64,000 nucleotides of DNA from Massilia antarctica (GCF_015689335.1 NZ_CP065053.1:1550001-1614000), one strand, 5' to 3'; shown: positions 23,183 to 33,232, counted from the first letter of the stretch. Notes: generated from the letters alone by a model not told the origin. A program made the numbers and translations.

Positions 23183-25009
23183 ATGACACAAGTTGCGTTC
23201 CCCAAGCTGCTGTCTTCGCAGATTGCTTTCGACATCGCCCGCACCATCCTCGACGGTTTCGACAAGCACTACCGCCTGTTCCGCCAGACCAGCCAGGTCG
23301 CCAAGCGCCATTTCGAAACCGGTTCCTGGTCCGTGGCCCAGCAGGCGGCGCGCGAGCGCATCGGTTTCTACGACCAGCGCGTGCAGGAATGCGTGCAAGT
23401 GCTCGAAGATGAATACGATAACGGCGAACTGACCGACGAAGTCTGGCGCGAACTCAAGCTGCACTATATCGGCATGCTCTCCGGCCACAAGCAGCCCGAG
23501 CTGGCGGAAACCTTCTTCAACTCGGTCTGCTGCAACATCCTGCACCGCACCTATTTCCACAACGATTTCATTTTCGTGCGCCCGGTGGTGTCCACCGAAT
23601 ACATCGAAACCGACGAGCTGCTGCCGACCTACCGCGTGTACTACCCGGCCAAGGATGGCCTGCGCTTCGCGCTCAAGCGCATCGTCACGAATTTCCAGCT
23701 CAACTGCAAGTTCGCCAACCTCGACCGCGACATCGGGCTGGTCGAAGGCCGCCTCAAGCAGATTTTCGGCAGCGAAGCGCTGGAGCCGAACCACCAGATC
23801 CAGGTGTTGTCGAGCCTGTTTTTCCGCAACAAGGGCGCCTACATCGTCGGCAAGGGTATCAACGGCAACCGCGAATATCCCTTCATCGTGCCGATCCTGC
23901 ACAACCGCCATGGCGAGCTGATCCTCGACACGGTGCTGTTCGACCATGAACAGATCACCATCCTGTTTTCGTTCACCCGTGCCTACTTCCTGGTGGACAT
24001 GGAAGTGCCGTCGGCCTATGTGCAGTTCCTGCGCAGCCTGCTGCCGCGCAAGCCGAGAAGTGAAATCTACACCATCCTCGGCCTGCAAAAGCAGGGCAAG
24101 ACCCTGTTCTACCGCGACTACCTGCAGCACCTGAAACACACCGCCGACCGCTTCGAGATCGCTCCCGGCATCAAGGGCCTGGTGATGCTGGTGTTCGCGC
24201 TGCCCTCGTTCCCCTACGTATTCAAGGTCATCAAGGATTTTTTCCCGGCGCCCAAGGAAACCACGCGCGCCCAGATCAAGGAAAAATACCTGCTGGTCAA
24301 GAACCACGACCGGGTGGGGCGCATGGCCGATACCCTGGAATACTCAAACGTGGCGTTCCCGCTGGAACGCTTCTCGGAAGAGCTGATCGCCGAGCTGATG
24401 CATCACGCACCGTCGCTGGTCGAATACGAAGGCGACCGCATCATCATCCGCCACCTGTACATCGAACGGCGCATGGTGCCGCTGAACATTTTCCTGAACA
24501 AGGCGGAAATGGCCGGCGACGATGCCCTGATCGAACACGGCGTGCTCGAATACGGCAACGCCATCAAGGAACTGGTGGCGGCGAACATCTTCCCCGGCGA
24601 CATGCTGTACAAAAACTTCGGCGTCACCCGCCACGGCCGGGTGGTGTTCTACGATTACGACGAAATCGAATACATCACCGACTGTAATTTCCGCAACATC
24701 CCGGAAGCGCGCAACGACGAAGATGAAATGTCGGCCGAGCCGTGGTATTCGATCGGCAAGCACGATGTTTTTCCCGAGCAGTTCGGTGCATTTTTGCTCG
24801 GCAACGCAAAAATCCGCCGCTATTTCATGCAGCACCATGCGGATTTGTTGACCAGGGATTTCTGGCAGTCACGCAAGCAGCGCATCATGGACGGCCATAT
24901 CGAAGACGTATTCCCGTATCCGCAGCAGATCCGGTTCTGCAACCAGTCGTCCGCCGACAACCCGGCGGTCTATACCCCATCTTATTTGGAGAACTTACAC
25001 AATGAATGA
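23183..25009 (+). CDS. aceK: Isocitrate dehydrogenase kinase/phosphatase
   Basis: A 608-aa bifunctional enzyme that phosphorylates and dephosphorylates isocitrate dehydrogenase, controlling flow into the glyoxylate bypass. Full-length AceK signatures are visible: an N-terminal regulatory region ([20 protein letters not shown]), the ATP-binding region [16 protein letters not shown] and the kinase-like catalytic part ending [20 protein letters not shown]. It lies inside the acyl-CoA catabolism block rather than beside aceA/aceB, and overlaps the thiolase gene by 8 bp. Leucine breakdown yields acetyl-CoA, so the setting makes sense. Confidence 0.97.
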   Translation: MTQVAFPKLLSSQIAFDIARTILDGFDKHYRLFRQTSQVAKRHFETGSWSVAQQAARERIGFYDQRVQECVQVLEDEYDNGELTDEVWRELKLHYIGMLSGHKQPELAETFFNSVCCNILHRTYFHNDFIFVRPVVSTEYIETDELLPTYRVYYPAKDGLRFALKRIVTNFQLNCKFANLDRDIGLVEGRLKQIFGSEALEPNHQIQVLSSLFFRNKGAYIVGKGINGNREYPFIVPILHNRHGELILDTVLFDHEQITILFSFTRAYFLVDMEVPSAYVQFLRSLLPRKPRSEIYTILGLQKQGKTLFYRDYLQHLKHTADRFEIAPGIKGLVMLVFALPSFPYVFKVIKDFFPAPKETTRAQIKEKYLLVKNHDRVGRMADTLEYSNVAFPLERFSEELIAELMHHAPSLVEYEGDRIIIRHLYIERRMVPLNIFLNKAEMAGDDALIEHGVLEYGNAIKELVAANIFPGDMLYKNFGVTRHGRVVFYDYDEIEYITDCNFRNIPEARNDEDEMSAEPWYSIGKHDVFPEQFGAFLLGNAKIRRYFMQHHADLLTRDFWQSRKQRIMDGHIEDVFPYPQQIRFCNQSSADNPAVYTPSYLENLHNE

Positions 25010-26201
25010 TCCAGTCGTTATCGTCGGCGCCGCCCGCACACCCATGGGCGCGTTCCAGGGCGATTTTTCTTCCAAGTCCGCCAGCGACCTGGGCGCCGTG
25101 GCGATCGCCGCGGCTGTCGAGCGTTCCGGCGTCGACGCCAAGCTGGTCGAACATGTCTACTTCGGCAACTGCCTGATGGCGGGCCAGGGCCAGGCACCGG
25201 CGCGCCAGGCCGCCATCAAGGGCGGCTTGCCATTGTCGGCCGGCGCGGTGACTCTGTCCAAGATGTGCGGCTCGGCCATGCAGGCGACAATTTTTGCGCA
25301 TGACAGCCTGCTCGCGGGCAGCGCCGACATCATCGTCGCCGGCGGCATGGAATCGATGACCAACGCGCCCTACCTCATTCCCAAGGCGCGCGGCGGCTAC
25401 CGCATCGGCCACGGCATGATGTTCGACCACATGATGTACGACGGTCTGGAAGACGCCTACTCGCGCAACGAGAAGACCGGCGAAGGCCGTTCCATGGGCA
25501 CCTTTGCCGAAGAATGCGTGGTCAAGTACTCCTTCACCCGCGAAGCGCAGGATGCGTTTGCGATCGCCTCGGTCAAGCGCGCGCAGGAAGCCAACAACGA
25601 AGGCTACTTCAAGTGGGAAATCGCGCCTGTTACCGTTACCACCCGCGCGGGCGACTCCGTGATCGACAAGGATGAAGGCCCGGCCAAGGCCAAGCTGGAC
25701 AAGATCCCGGCCCTGAAGCCCGCCTTCAAGAAGGACGGCACCATCACCGCCGCCTCGTCGTCATCGATCAACGACGGCGCCGCCGCACTGGTGCTGATGC
25801 GCGAATCGAAGGCGCGCGAACTGGGCCTGGCGCCGATCGCCCGCATCGTCGGCCATGCCACGTTTGCGCAGGAACCGAACCTGTTCACCACGGCCCCGAT
25901 CGGCGCACTGCAAAAGCTGTTCGCCAAGACCGGCTGGAAGCCATCGGACGTGGACCTGTACGAGATCAACGAAGCCTTTGCGGCGGTGCCGATGGCGGCG
26001 ATGCACGAACTCGACATCCCGCACGAGAAGGTCAACATCCACGGCGGCGCCTGCGCGCTGGGCCACCCGATCGGCGCCTCCGGCGCGCGCATCATCGTCA
26101 CCCTGCTCGGCGCCCTGAAGAAAACCGGCGGCAAGCGCGGCGTGGCCTCGCTGTGCATCGGCGGCGGCGAAGCGACGGCCATGGCGTTCGAGATGATGTA
26201 A
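25002..26201 (+). CDS. Acetyl-CoA C-acetyltransferase (thiolase)
   Basis: A 399-aa thiolase that condenses or cleaves acetoacetyl-CoA and related acyl-CoAs. The acyl-accepting Cys is in [12 protein letters not shown] (near residue 89). The catalytic His is in [14 protein letters not shown] and the second catalytic Cys in [15 protein letters not shown]. The gene starts inside aceK and is therefore coupled to it. In the leucine pathway it would handle the acetoacetate-derived end product, but the precise chain-length preference cannot be read from the sequence. Confidence 0.94.
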   Translation: MNDPVVIVGAARTPMGAFQGDFSSKSASDLGAVAIAAAVERSGVDAKLVEHVYFGNCLMAGQGQAPARQAAIKGGLPLSAGAVTLSKMCGSAMQATIFAHDSLLAGSADIIVAGGMESMTNAPYLIPKARGGYRIGHGMMFDHMMYDGLEDAYSRNEKTGEGRSMGTFAEECVVKYSFTREAQDAFAIASVKRAQEANNEGYFKWEIAPVTVTTRAGDSVIDKDEGPAKAKLDKIPALKPAFKKDGTITAASSSSINDGAAALVLMRESKARELGLAPIARIVGHATFAQEPNLFTTAPIGALQKLFAKTGWKPSDVDLYEINEAFAAVPMAAMHELDIPHEKVNIHGGACALGHPIGASGARIIVTLLGALKKTGGKRGVASLCIGGGEATAMAFEMM

Positions 26202-26210
26202 TCCGACCAT

Positions 26211-26314
26211 CCGTCGTTCCCGCCTCTCCAGGAGCCGTCGTTCCCGCGCAGGCGGGAACCCATGGCATCTCTGAGCACAGGTGTTATGGATCCCCGCCTG
26301 CGCGGGAATGACGG
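26211..26314. repeat. Cluster of dRS3-like repeats, including a type B inverted pair
   Basis: A partial copy at 26211-26234 (CCGTCGTTCCCGCCTCTCC) is followed by an inverted pair, 26235-26268 and 26281-26314. The spacer side ends (CCCATGGCAT and GTGTTATGGAT) match those of the pair at 1257-1339, and both pairs are followed by GAGCTTA. Confidence 0.85.
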
Positions 26315-26369
26315 AGCTTACTTAGGCGGTCAATTGTAAAAAACCACGCTACTCACCACACGAGACTCA

Positions 26370-27038
26370 ATGCCAACAGCACTGATCATCGGCGCCTCGC
26401 GCGGCATTGGCCGCGAACTGGTGCGCCAGTACCTGGCGGACGGCTGGCGCGTGATCGCCACCGCCCGCAAGAGCGACGACTGCGCCGCCCTCGGCGCCAT
26501 GGGCGTGCATCCGTACCAGCTCGACGTCACCAGCGCCGACTCCATCGCCGCCTTGGGCTGGAACCTGGACGGCGAACTGCTCGACGCCGCCTTCCTCAAC
26601 GCCGGCGTGTACGGCCCGCGCCACGACGGTTTTCCCACCCAGGCCGACTTCGATTCGGTCATGCACACCAATGTGCTGGCGGCCTTGCGTCTGCTGCCCG
26701 TGATCGCGCCGATGGTGGCCGAGGCACGCGGCAAGCTGGCCGTGATCTCCTCGCGCATGGCATCGATGGACGCGCGCAGCAGCGCGTCCGGCACCCTGTA
26801 CCGCGCCAGCAAGGCGGCCCTGAACTCGGTGCTGGTCGATACCAGCATCAAATTCGGCCCCAAGGGCGCGACCTGCGTGGCTTTCCACCCCGGCTGGGTC
26901 CAGACCGAGATGGGCGGCCCGAGCGCCGACATCACGGTCGAACAAAGCGCGGCCGGCCTGCGCGCCACCCTGGCCGGCATCGACGCCGCGGCCAACGGCG
27001 CCTTCCTCAATTACGACGGCACGCCAATTCCCTGGTAA
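26370..27038 (+). CDS. SDR-family oxidoreductase
   Basis: A 222-aa classical short-chain dehydrogenase/reductase. The cofactor motif GASRGIG is at residues 8-14, the NAG-type motif is in AAFLNAGVYG and the catalytic Y-x3-K is in LYRASKAAL, preceded by a serine-rich segment (VISSRMASM). The substrate is unknown. It is 20 bp upstream of an acyl-CoA dehydrogenase gene and probably belongs to the same acyl-CoA unit, although a repeat cluster separates it from the thiolase. Confidence 0.88.
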   Translation: MPTALIIGASRGIGRELVRQYLADGWRVIATARKSDDCAALGAMGVHPYQLDVTSADSIAALGWNLDGELLDAAFLNAGVYGPRHDGFPTQADFDSVMHTNVLAALRLLPVIAPMVAEARGKLAVISSRMASMDARSSASGTLYRASKAALNSVLVDTSIKFGPKGATCVAFHPGWVQTEMGGPSADITVEQSAAGLRATLAGIDAAANGAFLNYDGTPIPW

Positions 27039-27058
27039 GCCCAACTTAAACGACACCT

Positions 27059-28186
27059 ATGATACTGACCGAAGAACACCAGATGATCCGCGACGCCCTG
27101 CGCAGCTTTTCGCAGGAACGCCTCGCGCCCAATGCCGCGCGCTGGGACAAGGAGCACTACTTTCCCAAGGACGAACTGAAGGAGCTGGCCGCGCTGGGCG
27201 CCTTCGGCGTGGCGGTGCCCGAAGAACTGGGCGGCGCCGGCCTCGATTACGTGTCGCTGGCGCTGGTGCTCGAAGAAATCGCCGCCGGCGACGGCGGCAC
27301 CTCGACCATCATTTCGGTCAACAACTGCCCGGTGTGCAGCATCGCCATGATGTATGCGAACGACGCGCAAAAAGAGCAGTGGCTGCGCCCCCTCGCGCAA
27401 GGCAAGATGCTGGGCGCGTTCGCCCTGACCGAGCCGCATACCGGCAGCGACGCCTCCGCGCTGCGCACCACCGCCACGCGCGAGGGCGACGACTACGTCT
27501 TGAACGGCACCAAGCAGTTCATCACCAGCGGCAAATACGCCGACGTGGCGATCGTCATGGCGGTCACCGACAAGGCGGCCGGCAAGAAGGGCATCAGCGC
27601 CTTCTGGGTGCCGACGGCGACGCCGGGCTACATCGTGGCCGGCCTGGAACAGAAGATGGGCCAGCACTCGTCGGACACTGCGCAGATCCTGTTCGAGAAT
27701 TGCCGCATCCCGGCCGCCAACCTGATTGGCGAAGAAGGCCAGGGCTACAAGATCGCCCTGTCCGGTCTCGAGGGCGGGCGCATCGGCATCGCGTCGCAGG
27801 CGGTCGGCATGGCGCGCGCCGCGTTCGAAGCGGCCCTGGTGTATGCGCGCGAGCGCGAAAGCTTCGGCAAGCCCATTTTCGAGCACCAGTCGGTGCAGTT
27901 CAAGCTGTCAGAGATGGCCACCCAGATCGAGGCCGCGCGCCAGCTGATCCGCCACGCCGCGTCGATGAAGGATGCCGGCCTGCCCTGCCTGAAGGAAGCC
28001 GCGATGGCCAAGCTGTTCGCCTCCGAAATGGCGGAACGGGTTTGCTCGGACGCGATCCAGGTGCACGGCGGCTACGGCTACGTGAGCGACTTCCCGGTCG
28101 AGCGCATCTACCGCGACGTGCGCGTGTGCCAGATCTACGAAGGCACCAGCGACATCCAGAAAATCCTGATCGCGCGGGCGCTGTAA
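27059..28186 (+). CDS. Acyl-CoA dehydrogenase
   Basis: A 375-aa FAD acyl-CoA dehydrogenase of the short-chain/butyryl type. Signatures are AFALTEPHTGSDASALRTTA and CSDAIQVHGGYGYVSDFPVERIYRD in pieces, and the catalytic Glu is in QIYEGTSDIQKILIARAL, the standard position. It is in a tight array with the SDR upstream (20 bp) and a GNAT gene downstream (2 bp). It probably acts on short or branched acyl-CoAs along with ivd. Confidence 0.94.
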   Translation: MILTEEHQMIRDALRSFSQERLAPNAARWDKEHYFPKDELKELAALGAFGVAVPEELGGAGLDYVSLALVLEEIAAGDGGTSTIISVNNCPVCSIAMMYANDAQKEQWLRPLAQGKMLGAFALTEPHTGSDASALRTTATREGDDYVLNGTKQFITSGKYADVAIVMAVTDKAAGKKGISAFWVPTATPGYIVAGLEQKMGQHSSDTAQILFENCRIPAANLIGEEGQGYKIALSGLEGGRIGIASQAVGMARAAFEAALVYARERESFGKPIFEHQSVQFKLSEMATQIEAARQLIRHAASMKDAGLPCLKEAAMAKLFASEMAERVCSDAIQVHGGYGYVSDFPVERIYRDVRVCQIYEGTSDIQKILIARAL

Positions 28187-28188
28187 GC

Positions 28189-28743
28189 ATGGCGGGCGAA
28201 GCGATCATCCGGGCGGCGGCCAGCGAGGACCTGGACGCCTTTTTCGCCTACCTGAACGACCACCTGCGCGACAACGGCAGCGGCGCTACGGCGCTGTTCA
28301 TGCCGATGGCGCGCACCGCCTCGCGCTTCGGGCCCGAACGCGAAAGCGCCTTTCGCAGCGCCACCACGACCGCCCTCGGGCAGCCCGGTTGGCGGCGACT
28401 GTGGCTGGCGGTCGATGCGCAAGGCGGCATCGCCGGCCACGTCGACCTGCGTGCGCGGCCTGAAGGCGCCTCCACGCACCGCGCGCTGCTCGGCATGGGT
28501 GTACACCGCGATGCCCGCAAACAGGGCCTGGGGGCCCGTCTGATCGACGTGGCGGCCGCCTGGGCCGGCGGCGAGGCGGAACTCGACTGGATCGACCTGG
28601 AAGTCCTGTCGGTGAACGTGCCGGCGCGCCAGCTGTACGCGCGCTGCGGTTTCGTGCAGACCGGCGAAATCGCCGACATGTTCCGCATCGACGGCGAGGC
28701 GCTGGCCTACACTTTTATGTCGCGCAAGGTGGGCAAGCTCTGA
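28189..28743 (+). CDS. GNAT-family N-acetyltransferase
   Basis: A 184-aa acetyltransferase. The fold is indicated by IAGHVDLRARP, the acetyl-CoA loop LGMGVHRDARKQGLGARLID and LEVLSVNVPARQLYARCGF. It begins 2 bp after the acyl-CoA dehydrogenase stop, so it is cotranscribed. The acceptor is unknown; enzymes like this next to acyl-CoA genes sometimes modify proteins in response to acetyl-CoA level, which is a guess here. Confidence 0.85.
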   Translation: MAGEAIIRAAASEDLDAFFAYLNDHLRDNGSGATALFMPMARTASRFGPERESAFRSATTTALGQPGWRRLWLAVDAQGGIAGHVDLRARPEGASTHRALLGMGVHRDARKQGLGARLIDVAAAWAGGEAELDWIDLEVLSVNVPARQLYARCGFVQTGEIADMFRIDGEALAYTFMSRKVGKL

Positions 28744-28787
28744 TACGCTTGGTGGTTCGAACCCATTGCTTGCAACGAAAGAACCAC

Positions 28788-29807
28788 ATGCCGATTTCCC
28801 CTCGCGCGTCCACCCGCGTCCTGATGCTTCCCTTGCTCCTGTCCCTGCTGCTGCCCCTGGCGGTGCGCAGCGAGGAAGCCTGCAAACTGGCCCTGCCCGA
28901 CGCGGCGCCCGGCGACGACATGCGCTGGCAGGGGCCATGCAAGGACGGCTATGCGCATGGCATGGGCGTGATCGAAAAACGCACCAGCGACGTCAACACC
29001 TGGCGCTACGAAGGCATGGTCGAAGCCGGCCGGCCGCATGGCAAAGGGTACCTGATGTACTACCCGGGCCATGAATACGGGGGCGAGTTCCGCGATGGCC
29101 TGCGCGACGGCACCGGCACCTCGGTCAACCAGGTCGGCGACCGCTACAAGGGCCAATGGAAAGCCGGCAAGCGCGAAGGCAAGGGCGCAATCGTGTACAC
29201 CCTGGGCGGAAGCTACGACGGCGAATGGAAGAACGACCGGCCGAACGGCAATGGCGTGGCGCTGTACTCGAGCGGGCGGCGGGTCGGCGCGGTGGCGGTC
29301 AGCCAGCCGGCCGACGGCGATCAGGACAAGGTGAGCGCAGCGGCCAAGGCGCCGCCCGAGCCGTCCAGGGAACACGATCTCAAGGCGGAAGGGCCGCGCC
29401 TGGGCACGCACATTGCGCACAAGGTGGTCACAGGAGGCCAAGTGCCGTTCAAGGCCTCGTACGAACAACTGAGCGAGCAGGAACGGGCCATCGTGCGCGG
29501 CTGGTATCCCTTGCTCGACCCGGCGGACGAACCGCCGTACCCGCTGCTCGGCAACGGCAACGTGCTTGGCGCGATCCAGAAGATCAATGCGCACGACCCG
29601 GCCTTCGGCCTCTTGAGCATGGTGGTCATGATCGACAGCGAGGGCAAGGCCCAATCGGTCAATGTGTACGTGACGCCGGATGCCAAACTGTCGGAAATGG
29701 CGGGTTTTGTCGCCATGAACGAGAAATACAAACCGGCACGCTGCTCGGGCAAGCCTTGCGCGATGGCCTTCCCGTACACCATGGTCTTTAACCGCAGCTG
29801 GTTCTAA
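28788..29807 (+). CDS. Secreted MORN-repeat protein, paralogue 1
   Basis: A 339-aa protein with a signal peptide (LMLPLLLSLLLPLAVRS, cleavage before EEAC). Five MORN-like repeats follow, from WQGPCKDGYAHGMGVIEK through YEGMVEAGRPHGKG, YGGEFRDGLRDGTG and YKGQWKAGKREGKG to YDGEWKNDRPNGNG. After a linker, the C-terminal domain (MVVMIDSEGKAQSVNVYV ... KYKPARCSGKPCAMAFPY) looks like a TonB C-terminal-type fold with a paired-Cys loop. The start at 28788 puts the hydrophobic segment at the N-terminus. Two related copies follow within 4 kb. The role is unknown; it probably acts in the periplasm. Confidence 0.8.
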   Translation: MPISPRASTRVLMLPLLLSLLLPLAVRSEEACKLALPDAAPGDDMRWQGPCKDGYAHGMGVIEKRTSDVNTWRYEGMVEAGRPHGKGYLMYYPGHEYGGEFRDGLRDGTGTSVNQVGDRYKGQWKAGKREGKGAIVYTLGGSYDGEWKNDRPNGNGVALYSSGRRVGAVAVSQPADGDQDKVSAAAKAPPEPSREHDLKAEGPRLGTHIAHKVVTGGQVPFKASYEQLSEQERAIVRGWYPLLDPADEPPYPLLGNGNVLGAIQKINAHDPAFGLLSMVVMIDSEGKAQSVNVYVTPDAKLSEMAGFVAMNEKYKPARCSGKPCAMAFPYTMVFNRSWF

Positions 29808-29931
29808 GCGGGCAGCACGACGACGCCAGCCGGATCATATCGCTGGCGCGACGTGGAACCATGTGTCGGCACGGCGCCCGAACTCATCATCCAGGGTAGC
29901 TGCTCCCCTTTTTCCGATGATAGAGCCCGAC

Positions 29932-30269
29932 ATGCCCTCGCTGCTCCGCCACATCCCGATGTTCGCCCTGGCGCTTCCCATGCTCGCCAGCGCGGCGGAA
30001 AACATGCAAGCTCGGCTACCCGTCAGTCGACAACATCAAGATCCTGTGGCAGGGTCCATGCAAGGATGGCTATGCTCACGGCAAGGGCATCATCGAGGCG
30101 CGCGGGGATGGCGACCGCTACAACGGCGAGTCGAAGGACTTCAAGCGAAACGGCAAGGGGTCCATGGTCTATACCCTGGGCGGCCGCTACGACGGCGAAA
30201 CCCGCGCGCTGCTCGGGCAAGCCCTGCGCCATGGCCTTCCCTTACGCGATGAAATTCACCCTGGACTGA
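29932..30269 (+). pseudogene. Decayed MORN-repeat paralogue with frameshift and internal deletion
   Basis: The start MPSLLRHIPMFALALPMLAS encodes a signal peptide. A run of four A's near 30000 has one base too many: removing it restores the frame to CKLGYPSVDNIKILWQGPCK, homologous to both neighbours. Two MORN repeats follow (DGYAHGKGIIEARGDGDRYN and GSMVYTLGGRYDGE). The reading then jumps, in another frame, to the family C-terminus PARCSGKPCAMAFPYAMKFT. About 500 bp of the central region is therefore missing compared with the intact copies. Confidence 0.85.
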
Positions 30270-30493
30270 CCGGTCAGCGCATGCCCCGTTGCGCGGCCCG
30301 CTTGCGTCGCCGCGGTGTCCGCCCAACCGGCGCCACCTACAAGCTGCCACGGACGCGGGGTACGGCAGCGTACGGACGCACGCCTGCGACACTGTTATGG
30401 TTTTTCCGGAGCTCATTCTCGCGCGCCGCGGTTCGATGCCGCGCTCGCTCCCGGGAAGACGCCATCGAAGTAACACTCGCCTGGAGGCCAGCT

Positions 30494-31549
30494 ATGCGTA
30501 CCATGAAAGCAGCAGTGTTTATCCGCCCCGGTCACATCGTGCTTGAAGACAAGCCGATTCCGGCCGCGGGACCGGGCGAAGCGGTCATCCGGATCACCAC
30601 CACCACGATTTGCGGCACCGATGTCCACATCCTGAAGGGCGAATTCCCGGTGCAGCCCGGCCGCACCATCGGTCACGAGCCGGTCGGCGTGATTGCCGAA
30701 CTGGGCGCCGGCGTGACTGGATACGTGCTTGGCCAGCGCGTCATCGTCGGTGCGATCACGCCCTGTGGACAATGTCATCCCTGCCTCGACGGCCACCAGG
30801 CCCAGTGCGGCGGCAAGGCTGCCGGCGGATGGCGATTCGGCAACACGATCGATGGTTGCCAGGCCGAGTATCTGCTGGTACCCCATGCCATGTCCAATCT
30901 GGAACCCATTCCGGATGGACTGACCGATGAGCAGGTGCTGATGTGCCCCGACATCATGAGTACCGGTTTCGGCGGCGCCGAAAGGGGCGGCATCAGGATC
31001 GGCGACACCGTGGTGATCTTTGCCCAGGGTCCGATCGGCCTGTGCGCGACGGCCGGTGCGAAGCTCAGGGGTGCCAGCCTGATCATCGCGGTCGATGGGG
31101 TGGCGGGGCGGCTCGAGACGGCCCGAAAGCTCGGCGCCGATGTCACCATCGATTACACCACCACCGATCCACTGACCGAGATCATGCGCCTGACCGGGGG
31201 ACGCGGCGTGGATGTGGCCATCGAAGCGCTGGGAACGCAGCAAACGTTTGAAAGTTGCCTGCGTGCGCTCAAGCCGGGCGGCACGCTCTCCAGCCTGGGC
31301 GTCTACTCCGGAAAACTGAGCTTGCCGCTCGACGCCTTTGCGGCCGGATTGGGCGATCACAGGATCATCACCACCTTATGCCCGGGCGGCAAGGAACGCA
31401 TGCGCCGGTTGATGAACGTGGTCGCTTCAGGGCGGGTGGATCTGCAGCCGATGGTCACGCACCGCTTCAAGCTCGACCAGATCGAGCTGGCCTATGACTT
31501 GTTCATGCATCAGCGCGATGGCGTCTTGAAGGTGGCGATCACGCCGTGA
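30494..31549 (+). CDS. Zinc-dependent alcohol dehydrogenase family protein
   Basis: A 351-aa medium-chain dehydrogenase. Catalytic zinc ligands are in TTTICGTDVHI and IGHEPVGVI, and the structural zinc cysteines are in CGQCHPCLDGHQAQC. The cofactor-binding loop is FAQGPIGLCATA. It resembles the isopropanol/glutathione-independent formaldehyde dehydrogenase-like subgroup; the real substrate is unknown. GGAGG lies 6 nt before the ATG at 30494. It sits between a decayed and an intact MORN paralogue, so it has probably been inserted into, or trapped in, a tandem array. Confidence 0.9.
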   Translation: MRTMKAAVFIRPGHIVLEDKPIPAAGPGEAVIRITTTTICGTDVHILKGEFPVQPGRTIGHEPVGVIAELGAGVTGYVLGQRVIVGAITPCGQCHPCLDGHQAQCGGKAAGGWRFGNTIDGCQAEYLLVPHAMSNLEPIPDGLTDEQVLMCPDIMSTGFGGAERGGIRIGDTVVIFAQGPIGLCATAGAKLRGASLIIAVDGVAGRLETARKLGADVTIDYTTTDPLTEIMRLTGGRGVDVAIEALGTQQTFESCLRALKPGGTLSSLGVYSGKLSLPLDAFAAGLGDHRIITTLCPGGKERMRRLMNVVASGRVDLQPMVTHRFKLDQIELAYDLFMHQRDGVLKVAITP

Positions 31550-31701
31550 TTGCCGGCGGTACGTCATGAGAAGCTGGAAACACCCGGCCTGAGGCCCTTG
31601 CCACGACGTGAGCTGGGCGCCGGCCGGGCCGGACCGGCGCTATGCGGAACCATTTGTCGGCATATCACTCGAACAGGTATTCCTCGATAAAGGAGCCTGC
31701 C

Positions 31702-32697
31702 ATGGCCTCGCTGCCCCGCTTGAACCCGTTTCTCCTCCTGCCCTTGCTCACCCTCGCATTGCTGCTTTCGCCGCCAACCCGAGCCGACGATGGGTGCGCC
31801 CTTGCCTTGCGCGGCATCGAAACAGGCGCCGACCTGCGCTGGCGCGGTCCCTGCAAAGAGGGATACGCGCATGGCGAAGGCGTCATCGAAAAGCATGGCG
31901 ACGAAGGCAGGCCCTGGCGCTATGCGGGCATGGTGGAGCAAGGCCGGCCTCACGGCAAAGGCACCCTCGCAAGCTATCCGGGTAAGGAATACACGGGCGG
32001 GTTTCGCGATGGACTGGAGGAAGGGCAGGGCGTGTCCGTTAACCTGCAGGGCGACCGATACGAAGGTGAGTGGAAAGCCGGCAAGCGCGAAGGCCAGGGA
32101 TCGATCGTCTATGCGCTGGGCGGCCGCTACGATGGAGAGTGGAAGAACGATCAGATCACCGGTCGGGGCGTGGCGGTATTGGTCGACGGGCGCCGCGTGG
32201 GAGGCACTGTTATCCCGCGCGTAACACCGGATGTGCCCGCGCCCACGTCGTCCAGGACGCTGTATCTGAGGGCGGACGAGCCCAGGACCGGCTCACATAT
32301 CCTGCACCGCATCGTTGCGGGCCGCGGGCAACCGTACGGCGCATCCTGGGAGCAGTTGAGCGAGGAACAGCGGCACGCTTTCCGCAGCCGGTACGCCCTG
32401 CTCGACGACAACGACGAGCCGCCTTATCCGCTTGGCGGCATCGGCGGTGCGCTGCGCGCGATTCACCATGTGACGAACGCGGAAGGCGAGGCGGTGCCGG
32501 GCCTGCTCAGCATGATCGTCATGGTCGACAGCGAAGGCAATGCGCAATCGGCCAGGACAGTCATGACACCGACCCTGGAACTGTCGAGGCTGGTGGCGGA
32601 AGTCGCCATGAAAAGAAAATACAAACCGGCACGCTGTTCGGGTAAGCCGTGTACCATGGCATTTCCTTACCTGATGGAGTTTGCCCACGTGCGGTAG
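31702..32697 (+). CDS. Secreted MORN-repeat protein, paralogue 2
   Basis: A 331-aa protein closely related to the one at 28788. It has a signal peptide (LLLPLLTLALLLSPPTRA), five MORN-like repeats (WRGPCKEGYAHGEG, YAGMVEQGRPHGKG, YTGGFRDGLEEGQG, YEGEWKAGKREGQG, YDGEWKNDQITGRG) and the same C-terminal domain ending KYKPARCSGKPCTMAFPY. AGGAG lies 6 nt before the ATG. The upstream DNA shares GGAACCAT-T-TGTCGGCA with the DNA before the decayed copy, which supports duplication including the promoter. Confidence 0.82.
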   Translation: MASLPRLNPFLLLPLLTLALLLSPPTRADDGCALALRGIETGADLRWRGPCKEGYAHGEGVIEKHGDEGRPWRYAGMVEQGRPHGKGTLASYPGKEYTGGFRDGLEEGQGVSVNLQGDRYEGEWKAGKREGQGSIVYALGGRYDGEWKNDQITGRGVAVLVDGRRVGGTVIPRVTPDVPAPTSSRTLYLRADEPRTGSHILHRIVAGRGQPYGASWEQLSEEQRHAFRSRYALLDDNDEPPYPLGGIGGALRAIHHVTNAEGEAVPGLLSMIVMVDSEGNAQSARTVMTPTLELSRLVAEVAMKRKYKPARCSGKPCTMAFPYLMEFAHVR

Positions 32698-32710
32698 ACG
32701 ATACGCTCCC

Positions 32711-33232
32711 GTGCAGACACCCCCGATTCGCCTTCGTCCCGCTTTCATCGGCGAGCCCGATGCGCTGTTCGCCACGCTGATGAGCACGGTCACATGGGAC
32801 GAGCGCATGAAGGCGCGCAAGACGGCCAGTTTCGGCGCCAGCTACGACTACTCGCAGATCGCGTACGAGGAGGCGCCCATGCCGGCGCTGCTCGACGCGC
32901 TGTGCGCACGTCTTGAAGGGGAACTCGGCTTCCGGCCCAACAATTGCCTGCTGAACTACTACCCCGACGGCAAGTCGTCGATGGGTTTCCATTCCGATGA
33001 CACCGATGGCCTCAGCGACGGCACCGGCGTGGCCATCATCTCGCTCGGCAGCGTGCGCGCGATTGCCTACCGCAACAAACTGGACGCGGCGCTGCGGGTC
33101 GACTATCCGTTGCCGAACGGTTCGCTGCTGTACATGTCGGGGCAGGTGCAGCAGGAATGGGTGCACGCGATTCCAAAAGACCCGCATGCCGGCGAACGCA
33201 TCAGCCTGACCTTTCGCTCGATCCGCCGCTAG
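32711..33232 (+). CDS. AlkB-like 2-oxoglutarate/Fe(II) dioxygenase
   Basis: A protein of about 173 aa. The iron ligands are in the HxD motif of MGFHSDDTDG and the distal His of QEWVHAIPK. The 2-oxoglutarate-binding Arg lies in ERISLTFRSIRR, and NYYPDGKSSMG is the usual AlkB approach. It probably repairs alkylated DNA or RNA. The start is uncertain: I used GTG at 32711, but a TTG at 32681 overlapping the previous gene is possible. It converges on the secretion operon with only 5 bp between stop codons. Confidence 0.87.
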   Translation: MQTPPIRLRPAFIGEPDALFATLMSTVTWDERMKARKTASFGASYDYSQIAYEEAPMPALLDALCARLEGELGFRPNNCLLNYYPDGKSSMGFHSDDTDGLSDGTGVAIISLGSVRAIAYRNKLDAALRVDYPLPNGSLLYMSGQVQQEWVHAIPKDPHAGERISLTFRSIRR

